From: UKL13-2 sp044229235
GTDB lineage: Bacteria > Pseudomonadota > Gammaproteobacteria > Burkholderiales > Usitatibacteraceae
NCBI GenBank assembly: GCA_044229235.1
Contig: JBGATH010000025.1
Location: forward strand, 7,760-71,759
Length of the DNA: 64,000 nt
Direction of reading: 5' to 3'
The position numbers and the translations under genes were made by a program. Positions 8,930 through 16,892 of this stretch are shown piece after piece; positions within the stretch are counted from its first letter, which is position 1, and the number at the start of each line of letters is the position of its first letter. The notes below the pieces were generated by a model. It was not told the DNA's origin. It made no database searches and saw nothing but the letters and a program-made list of their open reading frames with translations.

Positions 8930-9757
8930 ATGGACACCATTTCCCGCCCCATCTCCGTATCCGATTTCTATTCCACGCTTGGCAGTCCGCGCGCACCTCT
9001 GCTGGTCGATGTGCGCCGGGAGGTTGCTTTTGCCGCGGATTCCCGCCTGATTGCTTCTGCAACCTGGCGCGATCCGTTTGCGGTGCAGGACTGGGAAAAA
9101 TTCCTGCCGCGCCACCGACCGGTAGTGGTGTATTGCGTGCACGGTCATGAGATCAGCCAGAACACCTGCGACGCGCTGCGCGAGAAGGGCATTGCGGCAC
9201 GCTTTCTTGAAGGCGGCATCGAGGCATGGAACGCACGGCAACTGCCGACCGTGCTGAAAAATCCTGCGCTGGGCATTCCATCGGCCATGAACGCCGCTTC
9301 CACCTGGGTCACGCGCGAGCGTCCGAAAATAGACCGCATCGCCTGCCCCTGGCTGATTCGCCGCTTCATCGACCCGATGGCGCGGTTCATCTATGTTCCG
9401 GCAGGCGAAGTTCTCGAGGTGGCCAGGCAGGCGGCCACGGCCTATGACGTGCCTGGTGTGCAGTTCACGCATCGTGGCGAGGCCTGCAGCTTTGATGCCT
9501 TCATTGCCGACTTCGGCTTGCATGACCCGGCGCTCAACCGGCTCGCCACCATTGTTCGTGGCGCAGACACCGGCAAACCGGAACTCACACCACAGTCACC
9601 CGGGCTGATTGCGATGTCGCTGGGCCTTTCCGCCCTGTACAGCGATGACCTGGAAATGCTCGAACACGGCATGTCCCTTTACGATGTGCTGTACGCCTGG
9701 CTGCGCCACGCCACGGGCGAAGTTCACAACGCCGACCTGTTCCGGACCAAGGCATGA
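8930..9757 (+). CDS. chrB: Rhodanese-ChrB fusion, chromate resistance protein
   Basis: 275-aa protein with two parts: an N-terminal rhodanese domain (residues 1-105) with the active-site loop YCVHGHEIS (Cys69), and a C-terminal ChrB-type domain from about residue 120 (IDRIACPWLIRRFIDPMARF, FTHRGEACSFDAFI). ChrB proteins regulate or support chromate efflux by ChrA. The stop overlaps the chrA start by 4 nt, so they are co-translated. Rhodanese fused to ChrB is a known arrangement in proteobacteria. The ATG at 8930 gives the rhodanese N-terminus; the frame is open further upstream but carries no domain. Confidence 0.87.
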   Translation: MDTISRPISVSDFYSTLGSPRAPLLVDVRREVAFAADSRLIASATWRDPFAVQDWEKFLPRHRPVVVYCVHGHEISQNTCDALREKGIAARFLEGGIEAWNARQLPTVLKNPALGIPSAMNAASTWVTRERPKIDRIACPWLIRRFIDPMARFIYVPAGEVLEVARQAATAYDVPGVQFTHRGEACSFDAFIADFGLHDPALNRLATIVRGADTGKPELTPQSPGLIAMSLGLSALYSDDLEMLEHGMSLYDVLYAWLRHATGEVHNADLFRTKA

Positions 9758-11088
9758 GCGCGTCCACCATACCCTTTGGCGAGGCGCTTCGCTTCTGGCT
9801 CAAGCTCGGTTTCATTAGCTTCGGTGGCCCGGCCGGGCAGATCGCCATCATGCATCGCGAACTGGTGGAGCAGAAACGCTGGATTTCGGAAAAGCGCTTC
9901 CTGCATGCGCTCAACTACTGCATGTTGCTGCCGGGGCCGGAAGCGCAGCAGCTGGCCACCTATGTCGGCTGGCTTATGCACGGCACCTGGGGTGGTATCG
10001 TCGCCGGCGCGCTATTCGTACTGCCGTCGCTGGCAATCCTGATCGCGCTGTCGTGGATTTACATTTCCTTCGGCAGCGTGCCCGCGGTCGCAGGCGCGCT
10101 CAACGGCATCAAGCCTGCCGTCACCGCAATCGTCCTGTTCGCGGCCTGGCGCATCGGCTCGCGCACGCTGAAGAGTCCCGCGCTGGTCGCGATTGCGCTG
10201 CTGGCATTCGTGGCGATCTTCGCCGCCAACGTGCCATTCCCCGCCATCGTTCTTGGTGCCGCAATCCTCGGCGCCGTCGGCGGCAAGGTGGTTCCGAAGC
10301 AATTTGATTCCGGAGAGGCCACGCACCGTGCCGAGCGGGATTCCCCGGCGCTCATCAGCGACCACACGCCGCCACCCTCGCACGCGATTTTTCGCTGGAG
10401 TCGATTCGGTGCTTACCTCACCGGCGGCATTGCCCTTTGGGCAGGCGCGATGGCCCTGCTGGCCTGGCACAGCGGCCTCGCCGGCACCTTGGCCCAGATG
10501 GGGTGGTTCTTCACCAAGGCGGCCCTGCTCACCTTCGGCGGCGCCTACGCCGTATTGCCCTACGTTTACCAGGGCGCGGTGGATAGCTTTCAGTGGCTCA
10601 CGCCGCAGCAGATGATCGATGGCCTCGCCCTGGGCGAAACCACGCCGGGCCCGCTGATCATGGTCGTGGCATTCGTTGGCTATGTAGGTGGCTGGACCAC
10701 GGCGGTGCTCGGAGCCGATAACCTGTTCGCCGGCGCCGCCCTGGCCGCCGGCGTGGTGACCTACTTTACCTTCCTGCCCTCCTTCCTGTTCATCCTGGTC
10801 GGCGGCCCACTTGTGGAGTCCACCCACGGGCAGTTGCATTTCACCGCACCGCTTACCGCGATCACCGCCGCGGTGGTCGGCGTCATCGTCAACCTCGGGA
10901 TGTTCTTCGCATGGAAAGTATGGTGGCCGCAGGCCTCGGCCGCCCAACCGTTTGCCGGCACCGTGGAATGGTTTTCGATCGCGCTGACGGTCGTCGCCGC
11001 AGTTGCACTCATGCGCTTCAAGGTCGGCGTCATTCCCGTCATCGCCGCCTGCGCACTGGCCGGCATCTGCCGCGGGCTGCTGGGCTAG
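9754..11088 (+). CDS. chrA: Chromate efflux transporter
   Basis: Inner-membrane CHR-superfamily transporter of 444 aa in the long (duplicated) form. Each half carries the CHR repeat: FWLKLGFISFGGPAGQIAIM at the start of half one and FFTKAALLTFGGAYAVLPYV at the start of half two, each followed by the proline-glycine motif (LLPGPEAQQ and ETTPGPLIM). It exports chromate using the proton gradient. It begins inside the last codons of chrB (ATGA) and ends in a CTAG that also supplies the stop of the opposing moaC gene. Confidence 0.95.
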   Translation: MSASTIPFGEALRFWLKLGFISFGGPAGQIAIMHRELVEQKRWISEKRFLHALNYCMLLPGPEAQQLATYVGWLMHGTWGGIVAGALFVLPSLAILIALSWIYISFGSVPAVAGALNGIKPAVTAIVLFAAWRIGSRTLKSPALVAIALLAFVAIFAANVPFPAIVLGAAILGAVGGKVVPKQFDSGEATHRAERDSPALISDHTPPPSHAIFRWSRFGAYLTGGIALWAGAMALLAWHSGLAGTLAQMGWFFTKAALLTFGGAYAVLPYVYQGAVDSFQWLTPQQMIDGLALGETTPGPLIMVVAFVGYVGGWTTAVLGADNLFAGAALAAGVVTYFTFLPSFLFILVGGPLVESTHGQLHFTAPLTAITAAVVGVIVNLGMFFAWKVWWPQASAAQPFAGTVEWFSIALTVVAAVALMRFKVGVIPVIAACALAGICRGLLG

Positions 11089-11573
11089 GTTACGGTGTAG
11101 TCGCCCGACTTGCCGCCGCGCTTCTCCAGCAGGTGGATGTCCGAGATCACCATGCCGCGATCGACCGCCTTGACCATGTCGTAAATCGTCAGCAGGCCGG
11201 CGTTGACCGCCATCAGCGCTTCCATTTCCACGCCGGTGCGGCCAATGGTCTGCACCGTGGCACGGCACTCGATCGACAGGCTGGCGGCGTCGGATACAAA
11301 CTCGATCGCCACATTGGTAATCGAAAGCGGGTGCGCCAGCGGGATCAGATCCGGTGTGCGCTTGGCGCCCTGTATGGCAGCGACACGGGCAATCCCCAGC
11401 ACGTCGCCTTTCATTGCGCTGCCACTGCGGATCAACTCAAACGTTGCCGCCAGCATGCTGATGCGCCCGCTGGCCGTCGCCGTTCGGCGGGTCTCGGTCT
11501 TGTCGCCGACATCCACCATATGCGCTTGGCCACGATCGTCAAAGTGATTGAGCTTTTGCTTCGTATCATCCAT
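11085..11573 (-). CDS. moaC: Cyclic pyranopterin monophosphate synthase
   Basis: MoaC completes the first step of molybdenum cofactor synthesis after MoaA, forming cyclic pyranopterin monophosphate from the 3',8-cyclo-GTP intermediate. The product is 162 aa, the normal length. Signature segments are visible: MVDVGDK near the N-terminus, LIPLAHPL with the active-site His, and GVEMEALMAVNAGLL. The ATG at 11573 gives the family start; a longer frame reaches 11624. The stop overlaps the chrA stop. No other moa genes are in the window. Confidence 0.96.
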   Translation of the reverse strand: MDDTKQKLNHFDDRGQAHMVDVGDKTETRRTATASGRISMLAATFELIRSGSAMKGDVLGIARVAAIQGAKRTPDLIPLAHPLSITNVAIEFVSDAASLSIECRATVQTIGRTGVEMEALMAVNAGLLTIYDMVKAVDRGMVISDIHLLEKRGGKSGDYTVT

Positions 11574-11754
11574 GGTCTCGTCCGAAATGTCCTGGTCCGA
11601 CGTGCGGCAAGTGCGTTGGTACAATGCAAGGCTGGTGAATTCATTCGGGCATCGCGGGTACCTTCCGGGAACCGAACCAGGCCTTGTGGGCCTAAGGATT
11701 CATGATTCCCAATACAGCAATGCCCGCCAGCAGCAACAGACTTCCGAAAGTTGC

Positions 11755-13347
11755 ATGAAACTGCATCACGCGATATCCCGGCCTTCCCCGTCCACTTCGC
11801 CGCCCATCAAGCGCCGCGCAGCCATTCTGGCGGTGCTCGCCTGCCTGGCATTGCCGGGTTCGCTGCATGCCGACGGGCTGCCGGATCTGGGCGATGCCTC
11901 CGATGCCAGCATTTCCGAGCTGCAGGAAAGGAATATCGGCAAGCGCATTATGCTGGAAGTGCGCGGCGACCGGGCGTTCGTCGATGATGCGGAACTGCAG
12001 GACTACATCATGTCGATCGGCAATCGCCTGGTCGCCGCCAGCCGCGGCGCAACCAACGACAACCGGCGCGATTTCGAGTTCTTCCTGCTCAATGATGAAT
12101 CCATCAACGCGTTCGCGCTGCTCGGCGGCTTTGTGGGAACGCATACCGGCCTGTTGCTGGCCACGCAGAATGAGTCCGAGCTTGCCGGTGTGCTCGGTCA
12201 CGAAATCTCTCATATCCTGCAACGGCACCAGTCGCGCGGCGCCGATGCGCAGCGCAAAGGCAGCTACATGCAGTTGCTGGGCCTGGCGGCGGCCATTCTC
12301 GCGGCTCGCTCAAATTCGCCTTCCAGCGGGCAAGCCACCGAGGCCGCGATCATGGGCACGGCCGCGCTCCAGTACCAGAACCAGCTCGACTACAGCCGCG
12401 AATTCGAGCGCGAGGCAGACCGGCTGGGCATCCAGGTGATGTCGCGGGCCGGGTTTGATCCGCAAGGCATGGTGGCTTTTTTCGAAAGATTGCTGCGCGC
12501 CAACCGCCACAATGACGGCAAGGCGCCCGGCTACCTGCGCACCCACCCGCTGACCACCGAACGCATTGCCGACATGCAAAACCGGGTGGACCAGCTCGGG
12601 CCGGAAGCCAAACGCGCGGTGCCTGACAGCCTCGAATACAAGTTTGCCCAGGCCAAGTCGCGCGTGGTGGGCATGAACGCCAAGGACGCCGTGACATTTT
12701 TCCGCGGCGAAGTCGCACAGCGTACCGTGCTGCGCAATCGCGCCGACATTTATGGCCTGGCGCTGTCGCTGGCGCGCGCCCGAGATTTCGATGCCGCCGA
12801 AAAGGAACTCAACTCGATTCGCGGCACGCCTAACCCGTGGCTGCTCAATCTCGCCGCGGAGATACAGGTGGGCAAGCGCAACTGGCCCGAGGCGATCAAG
12901 CAGTACCGGGCCGGCATGCTCGCCTACCCGCAGGACCGTGCGCTGTTTTACGGCTACATCGACACCCTATACGAAGCCGGCCAGGTGGATGTCGCCCTGA
13001 CGCAGTTGAACGAACGCCTGAAGAATGTGACCGACGACGCGCGAACCTATGAGTTGGCGGCCAAAGGCTATGAGCGCCAGAACAAGCGCCTGGCGCAGCA
13101 TCGCGCCATCGCCGAGGCCTATTTCCGCAAAGGCAACCTGCTCGGTGCGGTCGAGCAGATGGAAATTGCCGTGAAGGCCAAGGATGGCGATTTCTATGAA
13201 GTTTCCAGCGCCGAATCGCGGCTGCGGGAATTGAAGCTCGCGTTCCGCAATCGCCCGCTCATGCCCGGTGAAAAGAAGGACACACCGCGCGACCGCGACG
13301 ATGATCGCGAGACCCGTCCGCTGGCGGGCCGTGCCGCGCATGGCTGA
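11755..13347 (+). CDS. M48 metalloprotease with TPR region (BepA-like)
   Basis: 530-aa exported protein. Residues 20-40 form a signal peptide (AILAVLACLALPGSLHADG). The M48 zinc site is GHEISH (His149, Glu150, His153), with the third ligand in REFEREADRLG. The C-terminal half is a helical TPR solenoid (AAEIQVGKRNWPEAIKQYRA). This is the architecture of BepA/YfgC, the periplasmic protease and chaperone for outer-membrane assembly (LptD, BAM). The ATG at 11755 starts the signal peptide; an upstream extension is not signal-like. The soxX start lies inside its last codons (13340), an unusual coupling. Confidence 0.88.
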   Translation: MKLHHAISRPSPSTSPPIKRRAAILAVLACLALPGSLHADGLPDLGDASDASISELQERNIGKRIMLEVRGDRAFVDDAELQDYIMSIGNRLVAASRGATNDNRRDFEFFLLNDESINAFALLGGFVGTHTGLLLATQNESELAGVLGHEISHILQRHQSRGADAQRKGSYMQLLGLAAAILAARSNSPSSGQATEAAIMGTAALQYQNQLDYSREFEREADRLGIQVMSRAGFDPQGMVAFFERLLRANRHNDGKAPGYLRTHPLTTERIADMQNRVDQLGPEAKRAVPDSLEYKFAQAKSRVVGMNAKDAVTFFRGEVAQRTVLRNRADIYGLALSLARARDFDAAEKELNSIRGTPNPWLLNLAAEIQVGKRNWPEAIKQYRAGMLAYPQDRALFYGYIDTLYEAGQVDVALTQLNERLKNVTDDARTYELAAKGYERQNKRLAQHRAIAEAYFRKGNLLGAVEQMEIAVKAKDGDFYEVSSAESRLRELKLAFRNRPLMPGEKKDTPRDRDDDRETRPLAGRAAHG

Positions 13348-13690
13348 GGGCAAGCGCTTCGCCTGCCTGGCCACAGGATTTCTGCTGGCGTTGCCGGCGA
13401 TGGCGCAGGATGCGGTGGACACCGGCCGCCGCGTGTTCGCCAATCCCGACAAGGGCAATTGCATCGCCTGCCACCTGGTGCCGGCAGATGCCGGCCTGAA
13501 AAGTTTTTCCCGCATCGGGCCCTCGCTTGCCGATGTCAAAACCCGCATCCCGGATCGTGCACGGCTGCGCGCGATCGTCTGGGACCCGGTCGCGAGCCAG
13601 CCCGGCACGGTGATGCCGCCTTACGGCCGCAACCGCATCCTGACTGAGGCCGAGATTGACGCTGTGGTCGCTTATCTGGAGACCCTTTAG
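13340..13690 (+). CDS. soxX: Sulfur-oxidation cytochrome SoxX
   Basis: Periplasmic monoheme c-type cytochrome, partner of SoxA in the SoxAX complex that attaches thiosulfate to the SoxYZ carrier. The product is 116 aa with a signal peptide (FACLATGFLLALPAMAQ), the heme site CIACH (Cys41, Cys44, His45) and the distal Met92 in the family segment GTVMPPYGRN. The ATG at 13340 overlaps the end of the M48 gene by 8 nt, and soxA starts one base after its stop. No soxYZ, soxB or soxCD is visible in the window. Confidence 0.9.
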   Translation: MAEGKRFACLATGFLLALPAMAQDAVDTGRRVFANPDKGNCIACHLVPADAGLKSFSRIGPSLADVKTRIPDRARLRAIVWDPVASQPGTVMPPYGRNRILTEAEIDAVVAYLETL

Positions 13691-13691
13691 C

Positions 13692-14537
13692 GTGCGGTCG
13701 GGCCATTGGCTATTTGCGGCCGCGCTGGCGTCGGTTTCAACCGCCGCCAGCGCCCAGGCTGCGCCCGAGCAGGACCGCCAGGCGATCATTCAATCCATCA
13801 AGCAACGGTTTCCGGGCGCCTCGCCCAGCGAGTGGACGATCGGCGCCGAGGGGCTGACCGCCACACCGGGCGATGTCGTGACCGCCATCCCCTTCAATGC
13901 CGAAAACGCCACCAACAGCGCCGATATCCTCGCGATCGGCCGCAAGACATGGGAGCGCAAATTCAAGAACGGCAAATCGATGGCATCCTGTTTCCCCAAC
14001 GTCGGCAAGCGCGTTGCGGCCACCTACCCCCAATTCGATGCCAAGAGCAAGCAGGTGATCACGCTGGAGGGGGCCATCAACCGCTGCCTGCAGTTGCACC
14101 GCGAGCCGGAAATCGACTTCGCCAACCAGGCCCTCATGGGCCCCTTGTCGGCCTATCTGCGCAGCCTGTCCGACGGGCAGAAACTGGCGGTTCGCATCGG
14201 CACCGCCGGCGCACGCGACCGATACGATGGCGGCAAGGCCCTGTTCCAGCGTCGCATCGGGCAATTCAACTATGCCTGCGCATCTTGTCACGTGCAGCAC
14301 GCCGGCGGCCTGTACGGTTCATCCGGCTTGTCGCCGGCCGTCGGCCAGGCTGCCAACTGGCCCAGGCTCGAGCCGGGAGGTAAGGTGCGAACCCTGCAGA
14401 TGCAGTTTCAGCGTTGCATGACGCGTGCGCGCGCCGAGCCGTTTGCACTTGGCTCGGACGAGCTCAACAATCTCGAGTATTTCCTCACCTACCTGTCAAA
14501 CGGCCTGGCCATGAAAACGCTGCCGACGCAGCGCTAG
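13692..14537 (+). CDS. soxA: Sulfur-oxidation cytochrome SoxA
   Basis: Catalytic cytochrome of the SoxAX complex. The product is 281 aa, with a signal peptide (WLFAAALASVSTAASAQA). The heme-binding site is CASCH (Cys196-His200). Cys242 in the segment QFQRCMTRARAEPF corresponds to the conserved active-site cysteine that carries persulfide and ligates the heme. Only one CxxCH is present, so this is the monoheme type; Cys in ASCFPN and NRCLQL probably form the disulfide that replaces the lost second heme. The GTG at 13692 follows the soxX stop by one base, so the pair is coupled. Confidence 0.92.
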   Translation: MRSGHWLFAAALASVSTAASAQAAPEQDRQAIIQSIKQRFPGASPSEWTIGAEGLTATPGDVVTAIPFNAENATNSADILAIGRKTWERKFKNGKSMASCFPNVGKRVAATYPQFDAKSKQVITLEGAINRCLQLHREPEIDFANQALMGPLSAYLRSLSDGQKLAVRIGTAGARDRYDGGKALFQRRIGQFNYACASCHVQHAGGLYGSSGLSPAVGQAANWPRLEPGGKVRTLQMQFQRCMTRARAEPFALGSDELNNLEYFLTYLSNGLAMKTLPTQR

Positions 14538-14613
14538 CCGGACGCGGACGTAACAAGAAATTTACGTTAGTCGCCAAAGCAAACGGCGTGCGGCGGCCAG
14601 CCGGGCAGGTGCC

Positions 14614-14628
14614 CCGCTAGAATAGCGG
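14614..14628. other. Small hairpin in the soxA-macA gap
   Basis: Perfect inverted repeat CCGCTA-gaa-TAGCGG in the 125-bp gap between soxA and the adaptor gene. There is no T tract. It could be an operator or leader hairpin for the exporter operon, or chance; no regulator family is suggested by the sequence. Confidence 0.3.
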
Positions 14629-14662
14629 TATCCGGACCCTTTAGCCGACTGCCACCACCTCC

Positions 14663-15892
14663 ATGCCATTCCTGAAAAAGCTGTTTGCCTTCCTGTTTCG
14701 CGCCAAGGTACTGGTCCCCCTGCTGCTGGTCGGCGGGATCGCCGTCGGCGGCTGGTACATGCAACAAAAGGCGGGAAAGGTCAACGCCGAGCGTTATCGC
14801 ACGGCAGCCGTCGATAAAGGCACCGTCCAGCAACGCATCACCGCCAACGGCACACTCAATCCGGTTACGGTCGTCAATGTCGGCACGCAGGTGTCGGGGA
14901 CCGTCATCAAGCTATACACGGATTACAACCAGCCGGTAAAGGCCGGGCAGGTGCTGCTGGAACTGGACCCGGCGCTTATCAAGGCCTCGATCGCCCAGAT
15001 CGAAGCCAACCTGCGATCGGCCGAAGCCACCCAGCGCCTCGCTGAGAGCACGCTCAAGCGCAACCAGGAGCTGGTCGCAAAGGGATTCATTTCACCGGCC
15101 ACGCTGGAACAGAACCAGAAGGAAGTGGATGTGGCCAAGGCAAGCGTGGCACAGGTCAAGTCCCAGCTGGATCGCGAGCGGACCAATCTGGCCTACACCA
15201 TCATCCGTTCGCCGATCAATGGCACGGTGATCGACCGCAAGATCGACGTCGGCCAGACAGTGGCGGCCAGTTTCAGTACGCCGACCTTGTTCCAGATCGC
15301 CAAGGACCTGCAGAGCATGCAAATCGACACCAGCGTGGCCGAGGCCGACGTCGGGCGCCTCAAGGACGGCATGCCGATCCGCTTCACGGTGGACGCATAC
15401 CCCGAGCGCGAATTCCAGGGAAAGATCCGCATGGTGCGCCTTAACCCGACCATCCAGCAAAACGTGGTGACCTATAACGTCATCGTCGATGTGCAGAACG
15501 AAGGTAACCTGCTCAAGCCCGGCATGACGGCGCAGGTATCGATGGTGGTGGCGACGCGCGCGGACGTGGTGCGCATTCCCAATGCCGCGCTGCGCTTCAA
15601 GCCGCCGCGGGATGACAGCAAGAAGGATGACACCAAGAAAAAGCCTGCAGAGGCCAAACCCGCTGCAGCACCGGAAGCACGCGGCGACGGCGGCAAGGCC
15701 GAAGAAGGCGCAGCCCGCTTGCGCCGTCCGCCGACGCGCGTCTACAAAGTCAACGACAAGGGCGAACTGGTGGCGGTGGACATTCAGACGGGCGTGGCCA
15801 GCAACCAGTTCACCGAGGTTCTGTCGGGTGATATCAAGCCAGGAGACGAACTGGTGGTGCGCGATGTTCTCGACAAGAATGCGAAGAAGTGA
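14663..15892 (+). CDS. macA: Periplasmic adaptor subunit of MacAB-type exporter
   Basis: Membrane-fusion protein of 409 aa. An N-terminal membrane anchor (VLVPLLLVGGIAVGGWYM) is followed by a beta-barrel/lipoyl region (VSGTVIKLYTDYNQPVKAGQ), an alpha-helical hairpin (about residues 110-165), the second lipoyl half (IRSPINGTVIDRKIDVGQTV) and the beta domain. It bridges an inner-membrane ABC pump to an outer-membrane channel. A charged Lys/Ala-rich insertion at about residues 312-355 (KKDDTKKKPAEAKPAAA) interrupts the membrane-proximal domain and is unusual. A palindromic repeat separates it from the ATPase gene. The substrate is not evident. Confidence 0.9.
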   Translation: MPFLKKLFAFLFRAKVLVPLLLVGGIAVGGWYMQQKAGKVNAERYRTAAVDKGTVQQRITANGTLNPVTVVNVGTQVSGTVIKLYTDYNQPVKAGQVLLELDPALIKASIAQIEANLRSAEATQRLAESTLKRNQELVAKGFISPATLEQNQKEVDVAKASVAQVKSQLDRERTNLAYTIIRSPINGTVIDRKIDVGQTVAASFSTPTLFQIAKDLQSMQIDTSVAEADVGRLKDGMPIRFTVDAYPEREFQGKIRMVRLNPTIQQNVVTYNVIVDVQNEGNLLKPGMTAQVSMVVATRADVVRIPNAALRFKPPRDDSKKDDTKKKPAEAKPAAAPEARGDGGKAEEGAARLRRPPTRVYKVNDKGELVAVDIQTGVASNQFTEVLSGDIKPGDELVVRDVLDKNAKK

Positions 15893-15908
15893 ACACGGCA
15901 ATGACATC

Positions 15909-15974
15909 AAACTCCAGTATTGGCGCGCCTTTCAGGCAGGAAATGCCCGGGAAGGCGCGCCAATGCTGGAGTTT
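15909..15974. repeat. 66-bp palindromic repeat, copy C, inside the macAB operon
   Basis: Left arm AAACTCCAGTATTGGCGCGCC and right arm GGCGCGCCAATGCTGGAGTTT, nearly perfect over about 20 bp. It lies 16 bp after the adaptor gene and 21 bp before the ATPase gene, which are expected to be co-transcribed. A hairpin this strong could attenuate read-through or protect the upstream message. Confidence 0.9.
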
Positions 15975-15995
15975 TGCTGAGCGGGCAGGCTGAGC

Positions 15996-16721
15996 ATGTC
16001 TGCCCTGCCCGCCACCGATACCCGGCCGCTGATTGAACTGGCGAACATCTGCAAGAGCTACTTTTCGGCGGACGTCGAGACACCGGTGCTGCACGGCGTC
16101 AATGTCCGGATTTTTAACGGCGAGTTTGTCGCCATCATGGGTCAGTCCGGCTCCGGCAAATCCACGCTCATGAACCTGCTCGGGTGCCTGGACACCCCCA
16201 CCTCGGGAAACTACGTCCTCAATGGCAAGGAAGTGGCACGGCTCAACGACAACGAGCTCGCCAGCGTCCGCAACCAGACCATTGGTTTCGTCTTCCAGGG
16301 ATTCAACCTCCTCAAGCGCATGCCGCTGGTGGACAACGTCGCCCTGCCCCTGCTGTACGCCGGCGTGAGCATGGCCGAAGCCCGCAAGCGCGCCACCGCA
16401 AAGCTGGAACAGACCGGTCTTGGCAAGTTCACCAAACGACTGCCCAACCAGATATCCGGCGGGCAGCAACAGCGCGTGGCGATCGCGCGCGCACTGGTAT
16501 GCGACCCGTCGCTGATCCTTGCCGACGAACCAACGGGCAACCTGGACACGGCCACCAGCAAGGAAATCATGGAGCTGTTCACGCGACTCAATACCGAGCA
16601 GAACATGACGATCCTCATCGTCACCCACGAACCCGATGTCGCGCGCTATGCGAAGCGGCTGGTGCGGCTGAAGGATGGACTGGTCACGTATGACGGGCCG
16701 GTGGCGGATGCGCACCTTTGA
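15996..16721 (+). CDS. ABC transporter ATP-binding protein (MacB-type ATPase)
   Basis: 241-aa nucleotide-binding subunit of the LolD/MacB class. Walker A is GQSGSGKST (about residue 50), the Q-loop is in FVFQGFNLL, the ABC signature is ISGGQQQRVAIARAL, and Walker B is LILADEPTGNLD followed by the His of VTHEPD. It energises the permease encoded at 16889. In E. coli MacB these two parts are one polypeptide; here they are separate, as in many proteobacterial MacB-like systems. Confidence 0.93.
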   Translation: MSALPATDTRPLIELANICKSYFSADVETPVLHGVNVRIFNGEFVAIMGQSGSGKSTLMNLLGCLDTPTSGNYVLNGKEVARLNDNELASVRNQTIGFVFQGFNLLKRMPLVDNVALPLLYAGVSMAEARKRATAKLEQTGLGKFTKRLPNQISGGQQQRVAIARALVCDPSLILADEPTGNLDTATSKEIMELFTRLNTEQNMTILIVTHEPDVARYAKRLVRLKDGLVTYDGPVADAHL

Positions 16722-16736
16722 AACAGGACTGAAATC

Positions 16737-16892
16737 ATGAATTTCATGCTGGCGATGGTTGAAGCGTCTCACGCCATGAGCACTGCCGGGAGCGCACGGC
16801 GGCAGGACTCTGCGAGCGCAGCGAGTGGAGTGCGCCCAGCGCGATCCGGCATGGGTGCTCATGTCCACGGCCTCCGCAGGAGACAAAAATGA
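16737..16892 (+). CDS. Short ORF made from a duplicated permease start
   Basis: Encodes 51 aa beginning MNFMLAMVEASHAMS, almost the same as the start of the next gene, MNFMQVMVEAFRAMS. The first 50 nt of the permease gene and this region match with a few changes, so a partial tandem duplication (about 152-bp offset) is likely. After this the ORF becomes low-complexity Arg/Ala/Ser-rich sequence, and its TGA (16890-16892) overlaps the permease ATG (16889). It may be a leader peptide that couples translation of the permease, or a dead duplicate. Whether it is translated is unknown. Confidence 0.5.
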   Translation: MNFMLAMVEASHAMSTAGSARRQDSASAASGVRPARSGMGAHVHGLRRRQK

